Positions 33,519 to 41,504 of a DNA stretch of 64,000 nt are shown here, piece after piece (the first letter of the stretch is position 1; each line of letters begins with the position of its first letter). The notes beneath the pieces were generated by a model. It did no database searches, was not told where the DNA came from, and was given only the letters and a program-made list of their open reading frames with translations. The stretch is taken from positions 248,001 to 312,000 of the forward strand of contig NZ_JAAIXZ010000012.1 of the NCBI RefSeq assembly GCF_010894435.1, in the 5' to 3' direction. A program made the translations under genes and the position numbers. The DNA comes from Pyxidicoccus trucidator. GTDB taxonomy: Bacteria; Myxococcota; Myxococcia; Myxococcales; Myxococcaceae.

Positions 33519-36035
33519 TCAGGACGGCAGGTCGACGATGAACTCGCTGCCCACGCCGGGCTCGGACTTCAGCGTCACCTTCCCACCCAGCACCGAGACC
33601 AGCTCGCGCACCAGCGTCAGCCCCAGCCCCACGCCGGGCTTGGACTTGTTGTCCAACGGCTCCAGGTGCTGGAAGGGCTCGAAGATGCGCGCCTGGGCCT
33701 CCGGAGGAATGCCCGGGCCGGTGTCCCGCACCCGCACCCGCCTCGCGCCGGCCACCACCTCCACCGCCACGTGGATGCCGCCCTGCTGGGTGTACTTCAC
33801 CGCGTTCATCAACAGATTCAGCAGCACCAGTTGCAGCATGCGCGGGTCCGTCTGCACCACCACCATCCCCGCCGGCCGGGACACCGTCGTCCGCAGCCCC
33901 TTGCGGTCCGCCTCGCCGCGCACCTCGACCAGCGCATCCTCCGCCACCGACACCAGGTCCACCGACTCGCGCCGCACCACCAGCCGTCCCTCCTCCAGCT
34001 GGTTGTACTGGAGCACCATCTCCGTCATCTCCCGCAGGCGCGAGGTGGAGCGCGTCATGCGCTCGAACATCTCCATCGCCTTCGGCTGGAGCGGTCCCAC
34101 CTCACGGAGGAAGGCGTGCTGGGTGAGCTGCAGCACCGACAGCGGCGTGCGCAGCTCGTGGGACACCAGCCGCAGCAGCGTGCTCTTGGACTCGCTGGCC
34201 CGCTCGGCCGCCGCGCGCGCCGAGCTGGTGCTCTCCAGCGCCGCCTCCAGCTGGCGCTTGCGCAGCCCCAGCTCGCGGGCCAGCACCTCCACGTCCGACG
34301 AGCGCGCGTCCAGTGAGCCTTGCAGCACCTCGCGCGTGCGCTTCATCACCGCCAGGTTCGACACCCGCGCCAACAGCTCCTCCGCCACGAAGGGCTTCAC
34401 CAGGTAGTCCTGCGCGCCGGCGCGCAGCAGGTCCACCCTCAGCGCGTCATCCGCCCGCGCGGTGAGCAGGAGAATCGGCGTGGACTCCAGCCCGGCTCGC
34501 GCGCGCACCTCCCGCACCAGCTGGTCTCCGCCCATGCGCGGCATCATCAAGTCACTGACGATGACGTCCGGCCGCAGCGTCTCCGCCTGCCGCAGCCCGT
34601 CCTCGCCGTCCGTCGCGGTGGCCACCCGGAAGTCCTGCGCCAGCGTCTCCGCCACGTAGCGCCGCATCTCCCGGGTGTCCTCCACCACCAGCACGCGCGG
34701 GCGGAAGGGGTCCTCGGGCACCGCCTCCTCCGGCGCGTCCGCCGTCGGCCGCAGCACGTCCACCTCGGCGCGGGCCGCCAGCAGGGAGGGCTCCGGCTCG
34801 GGTACCGTCTGGAGCCGCGCATCCGAGGGCGCCAGCAGCGGCAGCTCCGCCACGAAGCGCGCTCCGCCCTCCGGGCGCTCCTCCGCGCGAATGCGCCCCC
34901 CGTGCAGCATCACGAAGTCGCGGGCAATGGCCAGCCCCAGGCCGGTGCCGCCGAACTGGCACGAGGTGACGCCCTCGCCCTGCCGGAAGCGCTCGAAGAT
35001 GACCTCGCGCAGCTCCGGCGGCACGCCGGGCCCGCTGTCCTCCACCACCAGCCGGCCCCACCCCGCCTCCGCGCTCAGGGCCACGCGGATGGCTCCGTCC
35101 TCGGGGGTGAACTTCACCGCGTTGGAGAGCAGGTTGAGCACCACCCGCTGCAGCTTGTCCGGGTCCACCTGCGCGGGGAGCATGCCCGGCAGCTCCAGCG
35201 AGAAGCGCAGGCGCCGCTCCGCCATCAGCCCCTCGAAGTTCTCCACGCACAGCCGCACCAGGCGCGCCAGGTCCGTCTCCGCGTAGGACGCCCGCATCTG
35301 CCCCGCGTCCAGCTTCGCCACGTCCAGCAGCGCATTCACGTGCCGCATCAGCACGCGCGAGTTGCGCCGCACCACCTCCAAGTCCTTCTGGTCCTGCGCG
35401 GACAGCCCGCCCCGCTCCAGCAGCCGGTCCACCGGGCCCAGGATGAGCGCCAGCGGCGTGCGCAGCTCGTGGCTGACGTTGGCGAAGAAGCCGGTGCGCT
35501 GCGCCTCGGACTCCTTCAGCTTCGCGTAGAGCGTCTCCAGCTCCCGGCTGCTCTTCTCCAGCCGCACCCCGCGCTCCTCGGACAGCCGCGCGGACGCCAC
35601 CACCTCCGCCACCCGGCGCCGCAGCGGCACCAGGTACAGCCCCGTGGCCACGGACGCCACCGCCGTCACCGCCTTCACGCCTCCCGCCAGCCAGTAGGCC
35701 GAGTTCCACACGTTCCACACCTCGACCAGGTGCGTCAGCCCGCACGCGCCGATGAAGAGGCCGAAGGAGAGAATCATCCCCCCGAAGGGCAGCCGGATGC
35801 GCCGCACCAGCACGTACAGCGACAGGGAGATGAAGAGGTAGGCGGCGCCGATGAGCGTGTCGGACAGCACGTGCAGCACCACCAGGTCCGGCTGCCACTG
35901 GTAGCAGTGGCCGTGCGGCATGTACCAGGCGCCATAGAGGAAATCCCTCAGGCCCTCGGCCAGCGCTCCCTCCGTCCCGGGTGGGGCCTCAACGGACAGC
36001 ACTCCATGGCCCGCGTGGCCGTGGTGGTCAGTCAT
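33519..36035 (-). CDS. Hybrid histidine kinase with ethylene-receptor-like membrane domain
   Basis: An 838-residue protein. The N-terminal membrane domain (about 48-140) aligns clearly with the plant ETR1 ethylene-binding domain: Asp59 (ETR1 Asp25), Tyr66 (Tyr32), Ile69 (Ile35), Ile95 (Ile62), Cys98 and His102 in FGLFIGACGLTHL (Cys65, His69), and Lys121. Pro36 is replaced by Ser70. It is followed by a first HisKA/HATPase (His189), a receiver (Asp495 in SDLMMP), then a second HisKA/HATPase (His626). The domain binds Cu(I) and ethylene in plants and cyanobacteria; the ligand here is inferred. No response regulator is adjacent. Confidence 0.9.
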   Translation of the reverse strand: MTDHHGHAGHGVLSVEAPPGTEGALAEGLRDFLYGAWYMPHGHCYQWQPDLVVLHVLSDTLIGAAYLFISLSLYVLVRRIRLPFGGMILSFGLFIGACGLTHLVEVWNVWNSAYWLAGGVKAVTAVASVATGLYLVPLRRRVAEVVASARLSEERGVRLEKSSRELETLYAKLKESEAQRTGFFANVSHELRTPLALILGPVDRLLERGGLSAQDQKDLEVVRRNSRVLMRHVNALLDVAKLDAGQMRASYAETDLARLVRLCVENFEGLMAERRLRFSLELPGMLPAQVDPDKLQRVVLNLLSNAVKFTPEDGAIRVALSAEAGWGRLVVEDSGPGVPPELREVIFERFRQGEGVTSCQFGGTGLGLAIARDFVMLHGGRIRAEERPEGGARFVAELPLLAPSDARLQTVPEPEPSLLAARAEVDVLRPTADAPEEAVPEDPFRPRVLVVEDTREMRRYVAETLAQDFRVATATDGEDGLRQAETLRPDVIVSDLMMPRMGGDQLVREVRARAGLESTPILLLTARADDALRVDLLRAGAQDYLVKPFVAEELLARVSNLAVMKRTREVLQGSLDARSSDVEVLARELGLRKRQLEAALESTSSARAAAERASESKSTLLRLVSHELRTPLSVLQLTQHAFLREVGPLQPKAMEMFERMTRSTSRLREMTEMVLQYNQLEEGRLVVRRESVDLVSVAEDALVEVRGEADRKGLRTTVSRPAGMVVVQTDPRMLQLVLLNLLMNAVKYTQQGGIHVAVEVVAGARRVRVRDTGPGIPPEAQARIFEPFQHLEPLDNKSKPGVGLGLTLVRELVSVLGGKVTLKSEPGVGSEFIVDLPS

Positions 36036-36182
36036 GACGCTCCCTGAGCTTTCGCATGGGGCGGAAAGGCCCCCCTGGCCCCTCCTCTCCCGACGCGAAA
36101 TGGCATTTCACGCAAGTCGGGCAAGCCGCGCCACCCCCCTCGCCTGGGGAAGCAGGTCAGCGCGGTGGGTGCAGGACAGTCG

Positions 36183-36218
36183 CCCGGGCGGCGAAATGGC
36201 GTAGAGGCGCGAGCCGCC
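36183..36218 (+). repeat. Dispersed GC-rich repeat, copy A
   Basis: A 36-nt element beginning CCCGGGCGGCGAAATGG and ending GCGCGAGCCGCC. It is identical to copy B (39249-39284) but for one base and contains an inverted repeat GGCGGC...GCCGCC. It abuts the stop of the pseudouridine synthase gene. Confidence 0.7.
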
Positions 36219-36219
36219 G

Positions 36220-37110
36220 TCAGCAGCGGAGCGCGACGGGAGGCGGGGCGTGCAGTCGCAGCCGCACGCCCGAGCGCGGGTGGGGGAGTGCGAGCGACTC
36301 GGCATGCAGCAGGTAGCCGCCGTCGCCGGGGAGCCCGGGGTTGTCAGCCCGCGGCAGGCCTCCCGCGGCGAAGAGCGGGTCCCCCACGAGCGGGTGGCCG
36401 ATGAAGGCCAGGTGGATGCGAATCTGCTCGGGACGCCCCGTGTGGATGTCCACCTCGAAGAGCGTGTGTTCGGCGCGCCGCTCCAGCACCCGAGCCGTGC
36501 TGTGGGACGCTCGTCCCCGCTCGCTCGCGCCGTGCACCTCGCCCAGCCGGGGATGGGGCACCAGCCCGATGGGCGCGCGAATGTCGTAGTCCCCATGGGC
36601 GGCGAGCCCGAGGGAGAGCGCGCGGTAACGCTTGTGCACGAGGCCCTCACGCCAGCTGCTCGCCACGTGGGAGGCGGCGGCGGGCGTGCGCGTGAAGAGC
36701 ACCAGGCCCGACGTGGCGCGCCCCAGGCGGTGCATGGGGACGGCCTCGGGCCAGCGCGCCTGCACCAGGGAGAGCAGCGTGTTCTGGAGGTAGCCCCCCG
36801 CGGGCAGCGTCGGCAGCCCGGGCGGCTTCACCACGGCGAGCAGCTCCGCGTCCTCATGCACGAGCTCGAAGGTCCGTGGCGTGTCGGGCTCCTCCCACGG
36901 CGGACGGTGCCAGCACAGCCACTGCCCCGCCCTCAGGGGCTCCAGCCCGCCCACGATGACGCCATCCAGCTGCACCTCGCCCCGCTCGAAGCGCGCCCGC
37001 CACTCGGACTCCGAGGAGTGACGGTACCGGTCCGCCAGGTGGGCGAGCGCGTTGAGGCCCCGGCGGTGCCCGAGCTGCTCGCGGTACACGTAGCCGTCAT
37101 TGAGCAGCAC
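36220..37110 (-). CDS. RluA-family pseudouridine synthase-like protein, catalytic Asp replaced
   Basis: A 296-residue protein with an N-terminal S4-like segment and an RluA-type catalytic domain (LLAVVKPPGLPTLPAGG, MHRLGRATSGLVLFTR, HKRYRAL, TGRPEQIRIHLAFIGHPLVGDPLF). The usual catalytic motif HRLDxxTSG reads HRLGRATSG, so the nucleophilic Asp is Gly130; the codon is a clear GGG. A plant RNA-pseudouridine-synthase subgroup is reported with the same Gly, so activity may be altered or lost. GTG start with GAGG upstream. Last gene of hflK-hflC operon, 15 nt after hflC. Confidence 0.85.
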   Translation of the reverse strand: MLLNDGYVYREQLGHRRGLNALAHLADRYRHSSESEWRARFERGEVQLDGVIVGGLEPLRAGQWLCWHRPPWEEPDTPRTFELVHEDAELLAVVKPPGLPTLPAGGYLQNTLLSLVQARWPEAVPMHRLGRATSGLVLFTRTPAAASHVASSWREGLVHKRYRALSLGLAAHGDYDIRAPIGLVPHPRLGEVHGASERGRASHSTARVLERRAEHTLFEVDIHTGRPEQIRIHLAFIGHPLVGDPLFAAGGLPRADNPGLPGDGGYLLHAESLALPHPRSGVRLRLHAPPPVALRC

Positions 37111-37125
37111 CGGGGCCTCTTCCGC

Positions 37126-38064
37126 CTACTTCTTCGAGCTGCGCAGGTACCGGTAGAACTCGGAGTCGCTCCCGAGGAACAGGGAGGTGGAGCGGTCCAC
37201 CACCTGGGGATAGGCCTCGAGGGTGCGCATGAACTGGTAGAACTCCGGGTCCCTGCCGAAGGCGTCCGCGTATATCTTCGTCGCCTCGGCGTCGGCCTTG
37301 CCGGTGATGTCCTGGGACTTGCGGTAGGCCTCCGAGCGAATCTCCTTGAGGTCTCTTTCCCGCTGGCCGCGGACCTCCGCCGCGCGGCCCATGCCCTCCG
37401 AGCGGGAGCGCTCGGCGATGCGCCGCCGCTCGGAAATCATCCGCTCGAACACCTTCACCTGCACCTCGTCGACGTAGTTGATGCGGCGAATCTGCACGTC
37501 CACCAGCTCCACGCCGAACTCCTTGACGATGTCGGCGGCCCGGTCGCGAATCTGCCGGGTGAGCTTGTCCCGGCCCTGGGCGACCTGCTCCAGCGACTCG
37601 CCGCGCTCCTTCTCGGTGATGTACTCGTCGTCCTCGAACGGGCGGTTGGTGGAGCGCACCGCCTCAATCAGGGCGAACGAGGCAATGGTGTTGCGCGTCT
37701 CGCCGTCGATGATGTCATCGAGCCGGGACTTGGCGTTGCGCTCGTCGCGCAGGCGCTGGAAGAAGCGCAGCGGGTCGACGATGCGCCAGCGACCGAAGGT
37801 GTCCACCCAGATGTACTTCTTGTCCTTGGTGGGAATCTGGTTCGGGTCTCCCCGCCAGTCCAGCCAGCGCTTGTCGAAGCGGTTCACCGTGTCGACGAAG
37901 GGCAGCTTGAGGTGGAGTCCGGGCGCGACAATCGACTGCCCCTTGGGCTCGCCGAACCGGGTGATGACGGCCTGCTCGTTCTCGCTCAGCGTGTACGTGC
38001 TGGAAAACCCCAGCACGATGGCGAGCACGGCAACCACGGCGATTACGACAGTGACGCGGCTCAT
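37126..38064 (-). CDS. hflC: HflC, SPFH-domain modulator of FtsH
   Basis: A 312-residue SPFH/band-7 protein. One N-terminal membrane helix (residues 5-22), then SENEQAVITRFGEP and the long helical ERxRxAExxRSEGxGxAAEVRGxxERDLKEI region. It forms a periplasm-facing complex with HflK that holds the FtsH protease and restrains its access to membrane substrates. Its start overlaps the hflK stop (ATGA). Confidence 0.93.
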   Translation of the reverse strand: MSRVTVVIAVVAVLAIVLGFSSTYTLSENEQAVITRFGEPKGQSIVAPGLHLKLPFVDTVNRFDKRWLDWRGDPNQIPTKDKKYIWVDTFGRWRIVDPLRFFQRLRDERNAKSRLDDIIDGETRNTIASFALIEAVRSTNRPFEDDEYITEKERGESLEQVAQGRDKLTRQIRDRAADIVKEFGVELVDVQIRRINYVDEVQVKVFERMISERRRIAERSRSEGMGRAAEVRGQRERDLKEIRSEAYRKSQDITGKADAEATKIYADAFGRDPEFYQFMRTLEAYPQVVDRSTSLFLGSDSEFYRYLRSSKK

Positions 38065-39134
38065 CGCTGGGCCTCCGGCTTGTGGGTGGCGCTCGCGGGC
38101 ACGGGGTCGTCCCCGTCCATCCGCAACAGCGGGGTGAGTCCCTTGAGCGACTCGTCCACGACGACCTTGTGTCCAGCCCCCTGGAGGACCTGGCTGACGG
38201 TCTCCAGGTACATCCGGCGGCGGGTGACGTCCGGAGCCTTGCGGTACTCCTCATGGACGCGGGCGAAGCGGTCGGCCTCACCCCGGGCGCGATTCACACG
38301 TTCGATGGCATAGCCCTCGGCGGCGCGCAGCGCCTCCTCTGCCTCGCCGCGGGCGCGAGGAATGGCCCGGTTCCGCTCGGCGTAGGCCTCGTTGATGGCC
38401 CGCTCCTTCTCCTGGATGGCCTGGTTCACCTCGTTGAAGGAGGGTTTGACAGGGTCTGGCGGATTGACGTCCTGGAGGACCACCTGCTGGATGTCCACGC
38501 CCGTCTCGTAGCGGTCCGCCAGGTCCTGGAGCAGCAGCTTGGACTGGGTGGCCACCGCCTGACGGCCGGTGGTGAGCACCTCGTTGACCGAGTGGTCGCC
38601 CACCACCGCCCGCATCGAGGCCTCGGAGATGTCCCGCAGCATCGCCTCCACGTTCTTCACCTTGAAGAGGTACTTGTACGGGTCCTTGATTTTGTACTGG
38701 ACGATCCACTCCACCACCGCGACGTTGAGGTCGCCGGTGAGCATCAGCGACTCGCGCTGCAGGTCAGGGGAGCTCGCCGCATAGGAGGAAGAGGCGCTCC
38801 GCGCGCTGGATGCCTCCGTGCGGAAGCCGAACTCCGCCTTGAGCTGCCGCTGCACGGGCACCTTGACCATGCGGTCGACCCAGAACGGCAGCCGGAAGTG
38901 GGGGCCCGGCTCCACGGTGCCGACGAAGCGGCCGAGCCGGAGGATGACGCCGACCTCATCGGGCTCCACCTGCGCATAGCTGGTCAATACGCCTGTCAGC
39001 CCCACCAGGCCGAGCAGGACGAAGAGGAGCTGGCGCCCGACAAGGGGCCCCAGCTGTCGTCGAAGCTCACGAAAGATGTCCGACGGTTCCCGCCCTCCGG
39101 GGGCGGGGCTGACGATGCGCGGGGGCCATGACAT
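38061..39134 (-). CDS. hflK: HflK, SPFH-domain modulator of FtsH
   Basis: A 357-residue partner of HflC. One membrane helix (about 33-52), then VEPDEVGVILRLGRFVGTVEPGPHFRLP and a long coiled region ending VVVDESLKGLTPLL, which is typical of HflK. Residues 108-122 (SSARSASSSYAASS) are a Ser/Ala-rich insertion. First gene of the operon; ATG at 39134 has only a weak binding site. A copy of the dispersed repeat lies about 115 nt upstream. Confidence 0.93.
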   Translation of the reverse strand: MSWPPRIVSPAPGGREPSDIFRELRRQLGPLVGRQLLFVLLGLVGLTGVLTSYAQVEPDEVGVILRLGRFVGTVEPGPHFRLPFWVDRMVKVPVQRQLKAEFGFRTEASSARSASSSYAASSPDLQRESLMLTGDLNVAVVEWIVQYKIKDPYKYLFKVKNVEAMLRDISEASMRAVVGDHSVNEVLTTGRQAVATQSKLLLQDLADRYETGVDIQQVVLQDVNPPDPVKPSFNEVNQAIQEKERAINEAYAERNRAIPRARGEAEEALRAAEGYAIERVNRARGEADRFARVHEEYRKAPDVTRRRMYLETVSQVLQGAGHKVVVDESLKGLTPLLRMDGDDPVPASATHKPEAQR

Positions 39135-39248
39135 GCATCAGTCTTTGGCCGTCAAAGCACTTTCATGCAAGGGGAACAGCGCGAATCCAGCCAATGACCT
39201 GGCGCTCCCTGCCTCCCTCGCTGCCTCCCGGGGTTCCTTCTGGGTCGC

Positions 39249-39284
39249 CCCGGGCGGCGAAATGGGGTAGAGGCGCGAGCCGCC
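39249..39284 (+). repeat. Dispersed GC-rich repeat, copy B
   Basis: Thirty-five of 36 nt match copy A at 36183-36218 in the same orientation. It ends exactly at the ATG of the glycosyltransferase gene, so it forms the 5' leader of that mRNA. Confidence 0.7.
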
Positions 39285-40004
39285 ATGCTCGTGTCGCTCA
39301 TCATCCCCGTCTACAACGAGATTCCCACCCTCGCGGAGCTGCTGCGCCGCTGCATCGCCGTCGACTTCCCCAAGGAGCTCGTCCTGATTGACGACTGCTC
39401 CCGGGACGGCAGCCGGGAGTTGCTGCGCCAGCTCCAGGAGCAGGGAGTGGAGGTGCTGGGGGGCACGCCGCGCAACCGCAACGAGGTGCGGGTGCTGTTC
39501 CAGGAGCAGAACCAGGGCAAGGGCTCGGCGCTGCGCCGGGGCTTCGCCGAGGCCACCGGGGACATCATCATCGTCCAGGACGCGGACCTGGAGTACGACC
39601 CGCGCGACATCCCCAAGGTCATCCAGCCCATCCTCGACGGGGACGCGGACGTCGTCTTCGGCAGCCGCTTCACGGGGACGCCGCGCCGGGTGCTGTACTT
39701 CTGGCACACGGTGATGAACAAGACGCTCACCACGCTCTCCAACATGACGAGCGGGCTGAACCTCACGGACATGGAGACCTGCTACAAGGCCTTCCGCACC
39801 GAGGTGCTCCGCTCCGTGGACGTGGAGGAGGAGCGGTTCGGCTTCGAGCCGGAAATCACCGCGAAGGTGGCCCGCGGCAACTGGCGCGTGTTCGAGGTGC
39901 CCATCAGCTACCATGGGCGCACGTACGAAGAGGGCAAGAAGATTGGCTGGAAGGACGGCGTGCGCGCCCTCTACGTCATCTTCAAGTATGCGGTGAAGCG
40001 GTAG
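39285..40004 (+). CDS. Family 2 glycosyltransferase (DPM1-like)
   Basis: A 239-residue GT-A-fold enzyme. It has LIIPVYNEIPTL, LIDDCSRDGS, NQGKGSALRRGF, the DxD-type metal motif in QDADLEYDP, and DMETCYKAFR, as in polyprenyl-phosphate mannosyl/glucosyl transferases of the dolichyl-P-mannose synthase type. No membrane anchor follows, so it is a soluble or peripherally bound form. It probably charges a lipid carrier for cell-surface glycan or glycoprotein synthesis. The ATG directly follows the dispersed repeat. Confidence 0.87.
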   Translation: MLVSLIIPVYNEIPTLAELLRRCIAVDFPKELVLIDDCSRDGSRELLRQLQEQGVEVLGGTPRNRNEVRVLFQEQNQGKGSALRRGFAEATGDIIIVQDADLEYDPRDIPKVIQPILDGDADVVFGSRFTGTPRRVLYFWHTVMNKTLTTLSNMTSGLNLTDMETCYKAFRTEVLRSVDVEEERFGFEPEITAKVARGNWRVFEVPISYHGRTYEEGKKIGWKDGVRALYVIFKYAVKR

Positions 40005-40007
40005 CCG

Positions 40008-40028
40008 GGGCGCTCGGGGCCGGCGCCC
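40008..40028 (+). terminator. Hairpin after glycosyltransferase
   Basis: GGGCGC and GCGCCC arms around a 9-nt loop, directly after the stop. It is weakly supported because no T-run follows. Confidence 0.4.
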
Positions 40029-40047
40029 ACCTGGAGTAGACAGCGCC

Positions 40048-40746
40048 ATGATGACTCGCGCTCCGCGCTGGCCCCTGCTGCTCTCCGTCCTGGTGCTCAC
40101 CGCATGCGGCACCGCTTCACCCGCGGTTCGCGCCTGGAATGCGGCCGAGCATTTGGGGGCATGCGGGGCGCGAGGCGCTGACAGGTGCGTGATTTTCGCC
40201 TGTGCCGGAGACACCGCCGAGTGCGGTTTCTATGGCTGCGAGGACATGCTCCCCGACGAAGCAGTGGTGGGGACGGAGGAGCTTTCGGAGCAGCCAGGCC
40301 CGCTGCTGGCGTCACGTGGTGGGGTATTCGTCAGAGCACCCTTCCTGCCAAGGCACCTGCGCAACCGTCGCATGGGGCTTCGAGGTGATGCCGAGCCCAT
40401 CCTGGTCTTCGCCATGTACCGGACGCCGGAGGTGGTCCGCCCACTTCCCCTGCCGGCCGGACGGTTCGTCAAACACCACATCTTCCCCCAGGCCGCCGAG
40501 TTCCGGCCGTTCTTCACCGCAGCGGGCATCAACATCCACGACTTCACGATGCCCATCCCTCAGCACATCCACTTCCGCATCCATGGTGGAGGCCCCAGTG
40601 GCGGCCAGTGGAATCAGGCGTGGAGGAGCTTCGTGCAGGGGAGATTGGGCAGGCGGACCCCTGCGGAGGAAATCTACAAACATGCCGGGGTGCTGATTCA
40701 CCGCTTCGACTTGATGGGCCGTATCGAGCCCTACTACAGCCGCTGA
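40048..40746 (+). CDS. SitA6-type polymorphic toxin lipoprotein (TIGR02269-like)
   Basis: A 232-residue exported lipoprotein (lipobox LTAC, Cys20). The N-terminal region has several Cys (RCVIFACAG, ECGFYGCEDM), and the C-terminal domain carries a His-rich nuclease-like core: KHHIFPQ (His143/144), His164, QHIHFRIHGGGP (His173, 175, 179) and QWNQAW. This fits the Myxococcus lipoprotein family TIGR02269/SitA6. SitA toxins are exchanged between outer membranes by TraA/TraB and kill non-kin lacking the immunity protein. The adjacent double-CXXCG gene is the matching immunity. Nuclease activity is inferred. Confidence 0.82.
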   Translation: MMTRAPRWPLLLSVLVLTACGTASPAVRAWNAAEHLGACGARGADRCVIFACAGDTAECGFYGCEDMLPDEAVVGTEELSEQPGPLLASRGGVFVRAPFLPRHLRNRRMGLRGDAEPILVFAMYRTPEVVRPLPLPAGRFVKHHIFPQAAEFRPFFTAAGINIHDFTMPIPQHIHFRIHGGGPSGGQWNQAWRSFVQGRLGRRTPAEEIYKHAGVLIHRFDLMGRIEPYYSR

Positions 40747-40769
40747 GGGGCGAACCACCCGAGGAAAGA

Positions 40770-41495
40770 ATGAAGTTCTTCGAGGTCGAGCAGGACACTT
40801 CCCGGCGCTACACGGGCAACCTGGGCAATGCCGCTCACAGATGGGGGCTGCCCGGAGTCCAGCCCTGCGCTCACTGTGGTGCCGGAGGGGGCGTCATGGG
40901 GCTCCAGTATCCGTGCGTGGACGTGTCGCGGCTCCCGGAAGAGGAGCAGCGGAGGTTGTCCGAGGCATGGCCCGTCCCCTTCTCGGAGTTCAGCAGGCTG
41001 CGTGAGCAGGTGAGGCCCCTGGCCCCCCCTGGAGCAAGACTGGAACCTGGGACACGGCTCGGCCCGCTCACGGGCACAGGCTCGGGCACCTTTGGCGCAC
41101 TGTTCCTGCAGAACCCGTGGTCACTCTTCCTCCGGCGCGAGGCGCTGGAGTCCCTTCGCGCCGAGGGTGTACGTGGGCTCGTCGCCTGTCCCGTGGAGGT
41201 GCGCTTCCGCGTAAAGCCCACACCCGAGCTGCTGGAGCCTGAACTCGAGCTTCACGGCCGATTCCATCCCGACTGCCTGCCGCCGGACATGGGTACGCCC
41301 TGCCCCGTGTGCGGCGACGAGAAGCTGACCCGCCCGGACTCCATTCTCATTGAGAGGCAAACGCTGCCCGGGCACGTGGACCTGTTCCGGCTGGCCCAGG
41401 GCTGGACGCTCATCGTCGTCAGCGAGCGGCTGGTGGACGCGGCGCGGCGCCTGGGACTGGACGGAGTGGGCTTCCGCGAGCTCCAGGTGCGCTGA
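40770..41495 (+). CDS. SitI6-type double-CXXCG immunity protein
   Basis: A 241-residue cytoplasmic protein with two zinc-ribbon-like motifs, CAHCG (Cys33-Cys36) and CPVCG (Cys178-Cys181), the signature of the Myxococcus double-CXXCG family (TIGR02264). These are immunity partners of SitA6-type toxins. It begins 24 nt after the toxin stop with GAGG before the ATG, as expected for a co-transcribed immunity gene. The C-terminus (RLGLDGVGFRELQVR) closely matches the fragment at 62375. Confidence 0.87.
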   Translation: MKFFEVEQDTSRRYTGNLGNAAHRWGLPGVQPCAHCGAGGGVMGLQYPCVDVSRLPEEEQRRLSEAWPVPFSEFSRLREQVRPLAPPGARLEPGTRLGPLTGTGSGTFGALFLQNPWSLFLRREALESLRAEGVRGLVACPVEVRFRVKPTPELLEPELELHGRFHPDCLPPDMGTPCPVCGDEKLTRPDSILIERQTLPGHVDLFRLAQGWTLIVVSERLVDAARRLGLDGVGFRELQVR

Positions 41496-41504
41496 CCGCG
41501 CAGC

